The translations under genes were made by a program, and so were the position numbers. Shown in pieces: positions 8,399-18,446 of a stretch of 64,000 nucleotides of DNA; position 1 is the stretch's first letter; every line of letters starts with the position of its first letter. A model generated the notes under the pieces. It searched no databases. It was not told the origin of the DNA and saw nothing but the letters and a program-made list of their open reading frames with translations. Source of the stretch: Taklimakanibacter deserti (lineage in GTDB: Bacteria > Pseudomonadota > Alphaproteobacteria > Rhizobiales > Aestuariivirgaceae); assembly GCA_003574785.1 (NCBI GenBank), contig QORU01000003.1:434001-498000 (forward strand). Direction: 5' to 3'.

Positions 8399-9382
8399 TC
8401 AATCTCCTTGCGACGCGGCCTGGATGAGCGCATGGGCCCGTGCCAGGTCGACATTGCCGCCGCTGCCGATCGCCACCAGCGGCGCCCGTCGGTCGGCCAG
8501 CCCGCCGAAAGCCAAGGCGGCGGCAAGGGCGACCGCGCCCGCGGGTTCGAGCCATAAGCGTCCGCTGGCCAGCGCCACCCGCATGGCGTGGGCGATCTGC
8601 TCTTCCGTGACCGTGACGACGTCGTCGACATGGCGCTGGATCAGAGGGAAGGTCAGGTCACCCAATTTCTGGACCTTGATCGCATCGGCGCTACTGGCGC
8701 TCGGACCAGGGAGCGCCACGAGCTGCCCCGCGCGGAAAGATTGTGCCGCATCATTCTCAAGCTCGGGCTCGACGCCAAGGATCCGTATCGCCGGCTTGAG
8801 CTGCTTCAGGGCCGCGGCGATGCCCGAAATCAGACCGCCACCGCCAATGGGCACGAGCACCGCTGCCGCATCCGCGATCTGCTGGGTGAGCTCGACCGCG
8901 ATCGTGCCTTGGCCAGTGATCACATCGGCATCATCGAAAGGCGGCACGAGCTTCAAACCACGTTCATGCGCGATCTGCTCGGCGAGCGTGCGCCGCGCGG
9001 CCGATGAAGGCTCGGCCATCAGGATCTCGGCGCCCAGGTCTCGTGTGGTCTTGATCTTGGGCTTCGGCGCGTCAGGCGACATGACGATGACCGCCGAGGT
9101 GCCGAAACGGCGAGCAGCCATGGCGACGGCCTGGGCGTGATTACCGGTCGAATAGGCTATGACGCCGCGGCGGCGTTCATCCTGCGAGAGGCCTCCCAGC
9201 ACATGCAGGGCGCCCCGCACCTTGAATGAGCCGGTCGGCTGTAGGCATTCGGCCTTGACCATGATGGCATGGCCTGCCACCGATGCGACCCGGTCCAGCT
9301 CGATCAGCGGCGAGGGCCGCAAATGCCGGCCGAGAAGCTGATGCGCGCTGTGGAAGCGTTCAACGGCAATGTCGATCGTCAT
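8399..9382 (-). CDS. Threonine/serine dehydratase-like PLP enzyme
   Basis: 327 residues, a fold-type II PLP enzyme without a C-terminal ACT regulatory domain, so closer to catabolic threonine dehydratase or serine racemase than to biosynthetic IlvA. The PLP lysine is Lys54 in GSFKVRGA. The S.GNHAQAVA segment binds the substrate carboxylate, and the phosphate-binding glycine loop reads PIGGGGLISGIA. It would deaminate L-threonine or L-serine to the 2-oxo acid plus ammonia. It lies 15 bases after prs and may share its transcript. Racemase versus dehydratase activity cannot be settled here. Confidence 0.85.
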   Translation of the reverse strand: MTIDIAVERFHSAHQLLGRHLRPSPLIELDRVASVAGHAIMVKAECLQPTGSFKVRGALHVLGGLSQDERRRGVIAYSTGNHAQAVAMAARRFGTSAVIVMSPDAPKPKIKTTRDLGAEILMAEPSSAARRTLAEQIAHERGLKLVPPFDDADVITGQGTIAVELTQQIADAAAVLVPIGGGGLISGIAAALKQLKPAIRILGVEPELENDAAQSFRAGQLVALPGPSASSADAIKVQKLGDLTFPLIQRHVDDVVTVTEEQIAHAMRVALASGRLWLEPAGAVALAAALAFGGLADRRAPLVAIGSGGNVDLARAHALIQAASQGD

Positions 9383-9397
9383 GGGGGCCGAAGCAGC

Positions 9398-10330
<933 letters not shown>

Positions 10331-10461
10331 GAAGGGCCGGCCCTCTTTGGCAGGAAATCTCTGGCGGCTCTATATCAACAGGTCGGGCCTGGCGCAAAGG
10401 GCAGGTGGTGTATTTTCCTTAACATTCCACAGCTGCGAGAAAACTCTAACCCTCAAGGAAA

Positions 10462-11586
10462 TCAGCGGTATTTCTTGACCAGGTCGTAGATGCCGGAGGC
10501 AGCTGCCTGTGCGGCAAAGAGCGCATTGTCGCCGAAACCGCCTTCCAGCGACCCCACGGGCACCTTATTGGCCTGTTTCACCGTGCCAAGCGTCTTGCCG
10601 TCCGGCGTCTTGACCGTCCAAGCCAGCGCCACCTCCTGGCTCTTCGCCGCCTTCGGTCCAAGCTTCACATGGCCCAGAATCGTGAGCGCATCCTCGCGGG
10701 GGCTCGTCAGCACCGGCCATCCGGCATCGGCCAGGGTCTGGCGCATGGCTTTGGTCAAATCGGCATTGCCGGTGCCGGGCGCGCCGCTCACCGGCAGGAC
10801 GACGACGGCGCCGATCTGCTTACGGCCACTGCCATCTCCCTTGACGGGCTTGGCCGCCGTCGCGACCACCTTGTCATCTGCAGGCTCGGCTTCGGCGGCG
10901 GCCAGGGCCGCAGTCTTGCCCTCCGCGGGCGGCTGGGCCTCGGCTACGGCCGTCGGTCCCTTCCCTGGTCCATAGAGCGTCTCGTAATCGATATCCTTGT
11001 CGGCATCGGGGCCGGCTTTGGCATAGGTCTCGAGCGGCGGCGGGATGCCGCCCACTTCCGTCGCATAGCCAAGCTGTGACAGCCGGCTCGACAGGCTCTC
11101 GGCGGTATAGGCGGCAATGCGTTGGATCACCGTCGGCGTGACCTGCAGCCACGGATCGCCCGCGGGTGCCCCCGGCGCCACTTCCTCGGTCGAAATCGTG
11201 TGCAGCACGGTGCCCTTGGGATCGGTCAGCGTCCAATTGTAGCCGAGCTTTACCGCCGAGGGATCGGGAACCATGGTGAAGCTGCCGGTCAGCGAGAGAG
11301 TGGAGCTGTCGAGCTTGCTGTCGATGATCGCCATGTCACGCTTGCCGGCGGCAATGGCGAGCGCGTCCTTCAACTGGGCAAGCTTCGCCGCAGGCAATCC
11401 CGTCACTTGAACGAGCGCGATCGGCGGCACGGTCTTGCCGCTTGGACCTGGCGTCCCTTCGCCCTTGGCGAAAGGCTTCGACCCGCCGCCGCCGCAGGCG
11501 GCAAGCAAAACCAGGCACAGGACCATTAGTACAAGGACGGTGCCTTGCCGCAACCGGGCTGGACCTATGGTGAGAACGTCTCCCAT
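10462..11586 (-). CDS. Predicted lipoprotein of unknown function
   Basis: 374 residues. The N-terminal hydrophobic segment ends in the lipobox LLAAC followed by GGGG, so lipidation and membrane anchoring are expected. The mature part has two similar alpha/beta halves (about 50–160 and 235–370) joined by an Ala/Pro/Glu-rich linker. The second half begins GAVVVLPVSGAPGTGNADL and ends in YDLVKKYR. I know no functional name. It sits 4 bases after the M24 gene and upstream of prs, an arrangement I recall from other Hyphomicrobiales. No catalytic motif is visible. Confidence 0.8.
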   Translation of the reverse strand: MGDVLTIGPARLRQGTVLVLMVLCLVLLAACGGGGSKPFAKGEGTPGPSGKTVPPIALVQVTGLPAAKLAQLKDALAIAAGKRDMAIIDSKLDSSTLSLTGSFTMVPDPSAVKLGYNWTLTDPKGTVLHTISTEEVAPGAPAGDPWLQVTPTVIQRIAAYTAESLSSRLSQLGYATEVGGIPPPLETYAKAGPDADKDIDYETLYGPGKGPTAVAEAQPPAEGKTAALAAAEAEPADDKVVATAAKPVKGDGSGRKQIGAVVVLPVSGAPGTGNADLTKAMRQTLADAGWPVLTSPREDALTILGHVKLGPKAAKSQEVALAWTVKTPDGKTLGTVKQANKVPVGSLEGGFGDNALFAAQAAASGIYDLVKKYR

Positions 11587-11590
11587 GACC

Positions 11591-12742
11591 TCAGCGCAGG
11601 ATCATCCGCAACGGATACTTTGACAAGGGCTCAGCTTTATCACGGCCCACGATGTAAGTCCTGCCCAGGCTGAAAGCGTGGCCCGTGACGCTGTCCATCA
11701 GGATCATGTGCAGGAAGAAGACCTGGTTCTTCGCGAGCTTGACCGGATTGCCGGTGAAGAACATCGGAAAGTCCATCCAGCTCGGGGTGAATTTGGCGCC
11801 CAGCGAATAGCCGCAAGCATTGTAGCGGTGCGCCTTCAGGCCATGCTCGTCCATGACGCGGGCATGAGCGTCGAACACCTCGCCCGCGGTCCTGCCGGGG
11901 CGCAGGACCGCCTCGCAGGCCTTGAGCGCGGCGCGGCAGGCCTCATCCATCTTCTCATGCGCCTTGCCGGGCTTGCCGATGACGATCGTGCGCATCAGCG
12001 CCGCATGGTAATGGCGGTAGACGCCAGCGAATTCGAGGGTGAGCTGGTCGCGTTTCGCGAGCTTGCGGCGGCCGGCCTTGTAGCGGCTCAAGAGCGCATC
12101 GCGGCCGGAACCGATGATGAATTCATTGCCCGGGTAATCGCCGCCGCCGGCGAAAATCGCCGCTTGCTGGGCCGCCAGGATACGGCCCTCATCGGCGCCG
12201 GCGCGGGTCTCCTCGATGCCGGCCTCGAGCGCGAGGTCGGCAAGCTTGCCGGCCTTGCGCACATAGCTGAGCTCGGCGTCCGATTTCACCACCCGGATGC
12301 GATCGACGAGGTTGGTCGCCTCGGTAAGCGTGCAGAAACCTGAAAGCGCCTGATCGACGGCCTTGCCGTTGAAATGCGTGAGGCCGTAGGAATTGGTCTC
12401 GATGCCGAGGCGCTTGCCCTTGGCGCCCAGGCTCGCCAGCATGTCGCGCAGTTGCTCGGCGGGCTTGGCGCCGGCGGCGTCGGTCCAGATCCGGATGTCC
12501 TCGATGATGGAGGTGTGCTGCGCCTGGCGCAAATCGGGTGCCCGGGTCAGGAGCGCCAGCTTGCCGTCGGTGCCGAGATAGAGGCACTGGAAGAAGCAGA
12601 AGCCGAAAGTGTCGTAGCCCGTGAGATAATACATGCTCTCCTGCTGGAACATCAGCAGGCCGTCGAGCCCTTCTGCCTCCAGAGCACGGCGCACCTTGGC
12701 GATGCGCGTCCGGTATTCTTTGCGATCAAAATGCAGTGCCAT
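11591..12742 (-). CDS. M24-family (creatinase/prolidase fold) protein with altered metal ligands
   Basis: 383 residues: an N-terminal creatinase domain (about 1–140) and a C-terminal pita-bread M24 domain. Xaa-Pro peptidases bind two metals through Asp, Asp, His, Glu, Glu. Here the first Asp position reads LTLEFAGVY and the second reads YHAALMRT, so both Asp residues appear to be replaced (Glu and Ala). I recall a subgroup of annotated 'Xaa-Pro peptidases' and ectoine hydrolase-like proteins with the same LEFAGVYR.YHA pattern, so this may be a distinct hydrolase or non-metal enzyme. It lies between pgeF and the lipoprotein gene with short gaps. Confidence 0.8.
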   Translation of the reverse strand: MALHFDRKEYRTRIAKVRRALEAEGLDGLLMFQQESMYYLTGYDTFGFCFFQCLYLGTDGKLALLTRAPDLRQAQHTSIIEDIRIWTDAAGAKPAEQLRDMLASLGAKGKRLGIETNSYGLTHFNGKAVDQALSGFCTLTEATNLVDRIRVVKSDAELSYVRKAGKLADLALEAGIEETRAGADEGRILAAQQAAIFAGGGDYPGNEFIIGSGRDALLSRYKAGRRKLAKRDQLTLEFAGVYRHYHAALMRTIVIGKPGKAHEKMDEACRAALKACEAVLRPGRTAGEVFDAHARVMDEHGLKAHRYNACGYSLGAKFTPSWMDFPMFFTGNPVKLAKNQVFFLHMILMDSVTGHAFSLGRTYIVGRDKAEPLSKYPLRMILR

Positions 12743-12767
12743 AACCCCTCACTCGATGTCTTGATTG

Positions 12768-13535
12768 TCAGCGCGACAGCACGATGGCGGAAATCTGGCG
12801 GCCATAGTCTTTTTCGTTGCGATGCGTGGCGCGGCGGAAGCTGTAGAAACGATCTTCGTCGACATAGGTGCACAGGCCCATGTCGACGACCTCGCCGACA
12901 CCTTGCCGCGTCAGGCGGCGCTTGAGATAGGCCGGCAGGTCGAACATGTGGTGGCGGGCGCGCGGCGAGGGCGTGAAGAAATCCGCATTGTCCCGGGCCT
13001 CGGCGATGAACTGAGTGGCGAAATCGGGGCCGACCTCATAGGCATCTCGCGAGATCGTCGGGCCGATGACGGCGGTGATGCGCTCGCGCCGCGCTCCTTT
13101 CTCTTCCATGACGGCAATGGTTGCATCGCTGACACCGGCAAGGGCGCCTTTCCAGCCGGCATGCGCCGCGCCGATGACGCCCGCTTCAGCATCGGCGAAG
13201 AGAATGGGCGCGCAATCGGCGGTGAGGACGGCAATGGCAAGGCCGGGGCTCGTGGTGACGATGGCATCGCCCTTGGGCGGTTTGAGCACGTTCCAGGGCG
13301 TTTCGGCGACGATGACGTCGGGGCTGTGCCACTGCCATACGGTGAGCAGCTTATCGTTCGCGACCCCGAGCCTTTCGCCGGCGGCGGCGCGGTTCCTGGC
13401 CACCGCCTGCTTGTCGTCGCCCGATCCGAAGCCGCAGTTCAGCGAAGCGAAGAGGCCCGAGGAATGGCCGCCCTGGCGGGTGAAGAATCCATGCCGAAGG
13501 GATTTTGCCGATGTGAGTTGTGAAGCTTCGATCAT
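12768..13535 (-). CDS. pgeF: Peptidoglycan editing factor PgeF / purine nucleosidase-oxidase family (YfiH/LACC1)
   Basis: 255 residues of the DUF152 family. The zinc-site ligands lie in VLTADCAPILFAD (Cys) and IGAAHAGWKGALAGV (His), with an earlier His in WQWHSPDV. Homologues act on adenosine (phosphorolysis or deamination) and correct mis-incorporated amino acids in peptidoglycan precursors. Its start overlaps the midA stop by 4 bases (13532–13535), so translation is coupled in the lgt–midA–pgeF series. Confidence 0.93.
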   Translation of the reverse strand: MIEASQLTSAKSLRHGFFTRQGGHSSGLFASLNCGFGSGDDKQAVARNRAAAGERLGVANDKLLTVWQWHSPDVIVAETPWNVLKPPKGDAIVTTSPGLAIAVLTADCAPILFADAEAGVIGAAHAGWKGALAGVSDATIAVMEEKGARRERITAVIGPTISRDAYEVGPDFATQFIAEARDNADFFTPSPRARHHMFDLPAYLKRRLTRQGVGEVVDMGLCTYVDEDRFYSFRRATHRNEKDYGRQISAIVLSR

Positions 13536-14599
13536 GGCGAACCAAAAGGATAAGGCGTTGCTAGTCCAGGCGATGTGGCCGCCATAACCTTGAACAGGTT
13601 ACCCATTTGATTTTCTCCGGCAAGCCGTTCCGTCGCATGGGCAATAATCTTGCGTTCCGCGAGCTTGGCCTTGCGACTGAGCAAGGCGGCACGTGTCTCG
13701 ATACCCATGGCGAGCAGGAACTGCCGCTGGGTGATCGGCCCAAAAATGACAGCGCCGCCTTGCGTCAAAGCGCGCCTCAAGCTTTCGAAGTCGACATGCG
13801 AGGTGAGATCGGCCTCGCCCGGCCGGTCGAGGATACTGCAGAATTTATGGCGGCGCACAGCCTGCAGCGTGTCGCCGAGCGCGGAAGCCGCATGGCCGTA
13901 GTCGAAGACGATGAGGGCGCCGGGGAACCGCGCCAGGTGAGCGCCGATGCGGCGCGCGATGTCGTCTCGCGTGGGCCCCGTCTCGAATATGGCGCCCTCG
14001 CTCGCGGGCGGTCCAGCGAGCGGAAAGGCCGTGCGTCCGAGCACCAGACGATCATCCGCGCTTAAGCCGATGCGCCGCTCCATCCATTGCCCCTGGTGGA
14101 ACTCATATTGACGGATGGGCAGGGCATCGAAGAACTCATTGGCGATGATGATCGAAGGGCCGTCGGGCAGGCTGTCGACGGTCTCATGCCAAGTGACTTG
14201 AGCGCCGAGCTTCTCGCTTTGCAGCTTGCGCAAGGTCGGGCTCGTCTCGACCAGGTGGATCTGCGCGCCGTCGTTGAAACCGGGCATCACGCGGGTCGCC
14301 CTGAGCACGTCGCTCATCAGCGTGCCGCGTCCCGGCCCGAGCTCGATCAGGCTGAATCGACTTGGCGTGCCCAAGGCCTGGAAGGCGGCAGCACACCAGA
14401 TGCCGACAAGCTCGCCGAAGATCTGCGAGATCTCGGGCGCGGTGATGAAATCGCCGTCCGGCCCGAAAGGATCGCGCGACATGTAGTAGCCATGGAGCGG
14501 GTGGCCGAGGCAGAGCGCCATATAGCGATCGAGCGGCATCGGCCCGTCCTCGCGGATCATCGCGACGATCAGGCTCTCGAGCGGCGTCGGCTTCTTCAT
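13532..14599 (-). CDS. MidA/NDUFAF7-family SAM-dependent methyltransferase
   Basis: 355 residues. The N-terminal GDFITAPEISQIFGELVG and the SAM loop ELGPGRGTLMSDVLR are signatures of the DUF185 family. Eukaryotic NDUFAF7 dimethylates an arginine on complex I subunit NDUFS2, so a role in complex I assembly is plausible. ANEFFDALPI is the conserved acidic region before the active site. It overlaps lgt by 4 bases (14596–14599) and pgeF by 4 bases, so the three genes form a tightly coupled operon. Confidence 0.92.
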   Translation of the reverse strand: MKKPTPLESLIVAMIREDGPMPLDRYMALCLGHPLHGYYMSRDPFGPDGDFITAPEISQIFGELVGIWCAAAFQALGTPSRFSLIELGPGRGTLMSDVLRATRVMPGFNDGAQIHLVETSPTLRKLQSEKLGAQVTWHETVDSLPDGPSIIIANEFFDALPIRQYEFHQGQWMERRIGLSADDRLVLGRTAFPLAGPPASEGAIFETGPTRDDIARRIGAHLARFPGALIVFDYGHAASALGDTLQAVRRHKFCSILDRPGEADLTSHVDFESLRRALTQGGAVIFGPITQRQFLLAMGIETRAALLSRKAKLAERKIIAHATERLAGENQMGNLFKVMAATSPGLATPYPFGSP

Positions 14600-15399
14600 G
14601 TATGGCGCGACCGCAAGAGCAGCCAGATGCCGATGGCGACCAGGGGCAGCGAGAGGATCATGCCCATGGTGATGAAGCCCGCGAAGTAGCCGAGCTGGGC
14701 GTCAGGCTCGCGGAAGAATTCGACGATGATGCGCGACAGGCCGTAGCCGAGAGCGAAGAGCCCGGAAGCGCGGCCGGGATGAGCCAGCGCCTGGAAGCGA
14801 TGAGTGGCGATGCGCACGATGAGGAAGAGCACCAGGCCTTCGAGGATGGCTTCGTAGAGCTGGCTCGGATGGCGCGGCACCTGCAGCGGGTCGTTGGGGA
14901 AGATCATCGCCCAGGGGACGTCGCCCGGGCGCCCGTAAAGCTCGCCATTGATGAAATTGGCGAGCCGTCCGAGGCCAAGGCCGACAGGGGTCGCGGCGGC
15001 ACCGAGATCCAGAAGCCGATCGAGCGTGGCACCGTGCCGCTTGCCATAGATGAGCAGCGCCACCACCACGCCCAGGAATCCGCCATGGAAGGACATGCCG
15101 CCTTCCCACATCTTGAAGATGTCGAGCGGGTTCGCCGCGAAATGCAGCGGATTGTAGAACAGCACATAGCCGATCCGGCCGCCCAGGATGACGCCGAGCG
15201 CGATCCAGATGAAGAGATCATCGACCTGCTGGGGCGTGATGGTGGGCGTCCGGTCGGCCCATAAGGCCTTGGTGGCGACTAGGCGCTTGGCGTACCAGAT
15301 CGCGAAAACGAGACCGGCAATATAGGCCAGCGCATACCAGCGCACGGCGAAGGGGCCGATGGAGAAGGCGACGGGATCGATATTGGGAAAGTCGATCAT
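14596..15399 (-). CDS. lgt: Phosphatidylglycerol–prolipoprotein diacylglyceryl transferase
   Basis: 267 residues with about seven membrane spans. Diagnostic segments are RWYALAYIAG, GGRIGYVLFYN, MSFHGGFLG and GRLANFINGELYGR, the last being the Lgt signature loop. The C-terminal part keeps the family Arg/Glu region (SRIIVEFFREPD). It transfers diacylglycerol to the lipobox cysteine of prolipoproteins at the inner membrane, the first step of lipoprotein maturation. It is the first gene of the minus-strand operon. Confidence 0.97.
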   Translation of the reverse strand: MIDFPNIDPVAFSIGPFAVRWYALAYIAGLVFAIWYAKRLVATKALWADRTPTITPQQVDDLFIWIALGVILGGRIGYVLFYNPLHFAANPLDIFKMWEGGMSFHGGFLGVVVALLIYGKRHGATLDRLLDLGAAATPVGLGLGRLANFINGELYGRPGDVPWAMIFPNDPLQVPRHPSQLYEAILEGLVLFLIVRIATHRFQALAHPGRASGLFALGYGLSRIIVEFFREPDAQLGYFAGFITMGMILSLPLVAIGIWLLLRSRHT

Positions 15400-15559
15400 G
15401 GGGGCTCGACCTTAAGGTCGGGCCATCCGGGGTCAAGCGATTCACCTTGAATTGCATCGCTCCCATACCTAATTGTCAGGGCACCGGAGCACAGGGCCGC
15501 TCAGCTGCACAGCGTCGGCGTCCTATGTATTTCGCTCCCTTGCTTTTGGAGGATCCTCG

Positions 15560-15868
15560 ATGACCACGACATCATCCCGGTTCTTTGACGAACTCGCCAA
15601 GCTCGCCACCAATGCCGCCGGTGCGGCGCAAGGGGTCAGGCGCGAGATCGATACGCTCGTGAAGGCGCAAGTCGAACGCGTCCTCAATGATGTGGGCGTC
15701 GTGAAGCGCGAAGATTTCGATGTCGTGCGCGAGATGGCGCAGAAGGCACGCGAGGAAAATGATCGCCTCCATCAACGTATCGCGGTGCTCGAGGCGCGGC
15801 TCGGTGTGACACCGCCGGCCGCCGGCAGCCAGCAGGGCGAATCGCCCGGCGAGACTGCGACTCACTGA
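15560..15868 (+). CDS. ubiK: UbiK/BMFP-family accessory protein
   Basis: 102 residues from ATG 15560, chosen because GGAGG sits 8 bases upstream and because homologues start at this point. A helical N-terminal half (RFFDELAKLATNAAGAAQG…) is followed by a coiled coil, REDFDVVREMAQKAREEN, then LEARLG. This BMFP domain trimerises and fuses membranes in vitro. UbiK helps the ubiquinone-biosynthesis complex in proteobacteria. The C-terminus is a short Ser/Gly/Pro tail. The gene is divergent from lgt. Confidence 0.85.
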   Translation: MTTTSSRFFDELAKLATNAAGAAQGVRREIDTLVKAQVERVLNDVGVVKREDFDVVREMAQKAREENDRLHQRIAVLEARLGVTPPAAGSQQGESPGETATH

Positions 15869-15885
15869 CGCTTCGATTCCCTTGC

Positions 15886-15946
15886 CTGGATGGCCGCCTC
15901 GAGGGCGGCTTAAATCCTTTATCTGGATGGCCGCCTCAAGGACGGC
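15886..15946. repeat. Two tandem copies of a palindromic TGGATGGCCGCC element
   Basis: CTGGATGGCCGCCTC recurs at 15886 and 15923, a 37-bp period. Each copy folds on itself (TGGCCGcCT…AGG.CGGCCA in copy two). It lies just after the ubiK stop and could act as a transcript-end structure, but no T-run follows. It resembles short palindromic repeats that are dispersed in Hyphomicrobiales genomes. Confidence 0.6.
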
Positions 15947-15960
15947 CATGAAATCCATTG

Positions 15961-15977
15961 TGGAGGAATCACCTCCA
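15961..15977 (+). promoter_or_regulatory. Hairpin sequestering a Shine–Dalgarno before a 19-codon leader ORF
   Basis: TGGAGG–aatca–CCTCCA is a perfect 6-bp stem that hides a GGAGG ribosome site. It sits directly before an ATG at 15977 that opens a 19-codon ORF ending TGA at 16034–16036, 29 bases before the ybjN-like gene. A leader-peptide control is possible but is inferred only from the layout. Confidence 0.3.
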
Positions 15978-16065
15978 TGGTTAACGCGCGGCTTGAAGCG
16001 ACTCAAACGCTTGGGCACGGTCCGTCCCAGGACTGACGAATTGATTCGTCGCTGGGAATTGGTGA

Positions 16066-16566
16066 ATGGCGGGCCTGCAATCGCTCTATAAGGACACTTC
16101 CAACCCGCTCGACCGGGTGGAGCATATCGCGCACGGCCATGACTGGTTCATCGACCGTTCGGCGGAAGACGAAGTGAACATGATCGTCGCCGCCGCCTGG
16201 GGCGATATGAGCATTAGCATCCATTGGCGGGAAGATTTCGAGAGCCTGCATCTTGCCTGCAGCTACGATCTCAAAGTGCCGATGAACCGGCGCGAGGAGA
16301 TCGGACGGCTTCTGACGCTGATCAATGAGCAGCTCTATTTCGGCCATTTCGACATCTGGCGCCAGGACGGGTCGGTCCTCTTGCGCAACAATCTCATCCT
16401 TTGCGGCGGAGCCCGCGCCACCGATGCGCAATGCGAGGCGCTGATACGGATCGCCATAGAAACTTGCGAGCGCTATTTCCCGTCTCTACAATTCGTCATC
16501 TGGGCCGGAAAGAGCGCCGAGGAGGCTCTGGAGGCTAGCCTTCTCGACACCGTAGGCGAGGCATGA
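16066..16566 (+). CDS. YbjN-domain protein
   Basis: 166 residues of the YbjN family, a type III secretion chaperone-like alpha/beta fold. Conserved parts include NPLDRVE, the Trp-rich DWFIDRSAEDEVNM segment, HLACSYDLKVP and LLTLINEQLYFGHFDI. In Escherichia coli, YbjN overexpression affects motility and stress traits; its biochemical role is unknown. It overlaps proC by 4 bases (16563–16566). The YbjN–ProC pair is recurrent in alphaproteobacteria, from memory. Confidence 0.9.
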   Translation: MAGLQSLYKDTSNPLDRVEHIAHGHDWFIDRSAEDEVNMIVAAAWGDMSISIHWREDFESLHLACSYDLKVPMNRREEIGRLLTLINEQLYFGHFDIWRQDGSVLLRNNLILCGGARATDAQCEALIRIAIETCERYFPSLQFVIWAGKSAEEALEASLLDTVGEA

Positions 16567-17384
16567 CAATTGCATTGAAGGGTACCTTGGTTCTGGTCGG
16601 CGCCGGCAAGATGGGCGGCGCCATGCTGGAAGGCTGGCTCAAGAGCGGTGTCGCGCCGCAGCAGGTGGTGGCGCTCGATCCCTCGCCGCCGCCCGAGATC
16701 CTGGCGCTTCTGCAAATGCATCGCATCAGGCACAATCCGGCGGTGGCGACGGTGAAGGATGCCGAGGTCGTGCTCGTCGCGGTCAAGCCGCAAGTGATGG
16801 AGGACGTGCTGCCCGGGGTCGCGAGCCTCAAGGCGTCGCAGCCGCTGGTGGTCTCGGTCGCCGCCGGCAAGACGATCGCCTCCTTCGTCCGGCATTTCGG
16901 CGAAGATGCCGCCATCATCCGTACCATTCCGAATACGCCGGCCGCGGTCGGCCGCGGCATCACAGCGATGGCGGCGAACGGGAATGTTTCGCCGGCCCAG
17001 CTCGCTTTGGCCACCAGCCTGCTTTCGGCCATAGGCGAAGTCGTGACGGTCGCCGACGAGGGGCTGATCGACGCCGCTACCGCCGTTTCGGGCTCTGGCC
17101 CCGCTTATGTCTTCTATCTCACCGAATGCCTCGCCGCCGCCGGCGTGTCCGCCGGCCTGCCGCAGGACGTCGCCGTCAAGCTCGCGCGGGCGACGGTGGC
17201 GGGGGCAGGGGAGCTGATGCGGGTGACCGGCGAAGAGGCCGCGACGCTCCGGCAGAATGTGACCTCCCCCAAGGGCACGACCTATGCAGCGCTCCAGGTG
17301 CTGATGGCCGAAAACGGGCTCGAGCCCTTGATGAAAGAGGCCATCGCTGCGGCAACCCGCCGCTCGCGCGAATTGGCAAGCTGA
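16563..17384 (+). CDS. proC: Pyrroline-5-carboxylate reductase
   Basis: 273 residues. The N-terminal dinucleotide-binding loop is LVGAGKMGGAMLEGWL. AVKPQVMEDVLP, TIPNTPAAVGRGIT and SGSGPAYVFYLTECL are ProC signatures, and the C-terminal NVTSPKGTTYAAL motif is also present. It reduces pyrroline-5-carboxylate to L-proline with NAD(P)H, the final proline-biosynthesis step. Translation is coupled to the ybjN-like gene by a 4-base overlap. Confidence 0.97.
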   Translation: MTIALKGTLVLVGAGKMGGAMLEGWLKSGVAPQQVVALDPSPPPEILALLQMHRIRHNPAVATVKDAEVVLVAVKPQVMEDVLPGVASLKASQPLVVSVAAGKTIASFVRHFGEDAAIIRTIPNTPAAVGRGITAMAANGNVSPAQLALATSLLSAIGEVVTVADEGLIDAATAVSGSGPAYVFYLTECLAAAGVSAGLPQDVAVKLARATVAGAGELMRVTGEEAATLRQNVTSPKGTTYAALQVLMAENGLEPLMKEAIAAATRRSRELAS

Positions 17385-17416
17385 CGCCGCATTCTTAGTC
17401 CGCTAAACTCTTTTCC

Positions 17417-18076
17417 ATGAGCAATGAAACGCGCGACCTCATCGTCGATGCTGCTTTGCGTCTGGCGGCCGACAAGCCGTGGCCGGAGATAACGCTCACC
17501 GACATAGCCCAGGCCGCCGGCGTCAGCCTCGCCGAGCTTGCCCGGCACGTCTCCGGCAAGCCCCAGATCCTCGAGGCCTTTGCCCGGCGGATGGACGTTG
17601 AGCTTCTGGCCTCGCTCACCAGCGATCCCGTCGAAGGCGATGCGCATGACCGCCTGTTCGACATCATGCTGCGCCGGTTCGAGTTGCTGGCGCCTTACAA
17701 GGCGGCGATCGCCAATATCGCCAAGGCCCCGGCCGACGGGCCGGCCGAATGGCTCCACCTCCTGGCGTCCTCGCTCACGACGCAGGGCTGGATGCTGGCC
17801 GCCGCCGATATCAAGCTCTCCGGCTTCACCGGCGACGTTGCCAAATTGGGCCTGGCCAAGATTGCGACCGACACCTTGCGCATCTGGCTCAAGGACGACG
17901 ATGCCGGCCTGGCGCGCACCATGGCCGCTCTCGACCGCAAGCTCCGCGACGGCGAGGCGCTGATGAACCGGCTTGAAACGCCGATCGCCTTGTGCTCTGG
18001 CTTTGCCCGCGTCTTCCGCAGCCTCAGGGAAGAGCGGACATCCTCAAAAGCACAGGCCCATGACACAGCCGACTGA
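17417..18076 (+). CDS. TetR-like regulator
   Basis: 219 residues. The N-terminal 50 residues match a TetR helix-turn-helix: [19 protein letters not shown] then [18 protein letters not shown]. The ligand-binding part is helical with no clear family. It lies 32 bases after proC and overlaps csaA by 17 bases, so it probably forms one transcript with them rather than a classical divergent regulator. The recognition helix is atypical ([10 protein letters not shown]), so a non-DNA-binding relative cannot be excluded. Confidence 0.75.
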   Translation: MSNETRDLIVDAALRLAADKPWPEITLTDIAQAAGVSLAELARHVSGKPQILEAFARRMDVELLASLTSDPVEGDAHDRLFDIMLRRFELLAPYKAAIANIAKAPADGPAEWLHLLASSLTTQGWMLAAADIKLSGFTGDVAKLGLAKIATDTLRIWLKDDDAGLARTMAALDRKLRDGEALMNRLETPIALCSGFARVFRSLREERTSSKAQAHDTAD

Positions 18077-18419
18077 CAAGCCAGCGCCGATCACCTTCGA
18101 CGATTTTCTCAAAGTCGACGTCAGAGCCGGGACCATCATCGCGGCGGAGCCTTTTCCGGAAGCGCGCAAGCCCGCCTTCAAGCTGCAGATCGATTTCGGT
18201 CCCGAGATCGGCGTGAAGAAATCCTCCGCTCAGATCACCAAACACTACCGGCTCGAGGAGCTGGTCGGGCGGCAGGTCGCCGCGGTGGTCAACTTCCCGC
18301 CGCGCCAGATCGGCAAGTTCATGTCGGAAGTGCTGACCCTCGGCTTTCCCGACAGCGAGGGCGAAGTGGTGCTGGCCGCCATCGAGCGCAAAGTGCCCAA
18401 TGGCGGAAGGCTATATTAG
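18060..18419 (+). CDS. csaA: tRNA-binding protein CsaA
   Basis: 119 residues from the ATG at 18060. An OB-fold tRNA-binding domain contains [50 protein letters not shown] and the C-terminal PNGGRLY. CsaA dimers bind tRNA and have been linked to export chaperone activity in Bacillus. The start lies inside the 3' end of the TetR-like gene (17-base overlap). The length is normal for the family. Confidence 0.93.
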   Translation: MTQPTDKPAPITFDDFLKVDVRAGTIIAAEPFPEARKPAFKLQIDFGPEIGVKKSSAQITKHYRLEELVGRQVAAVVNFPPRQIGKFMSEVLTLGFPDSEGEVVLAAIERKVPNGGRLY

Positions 18420-18446
18420 CCGACGAATGCCTTGAAAAAGGGCATT

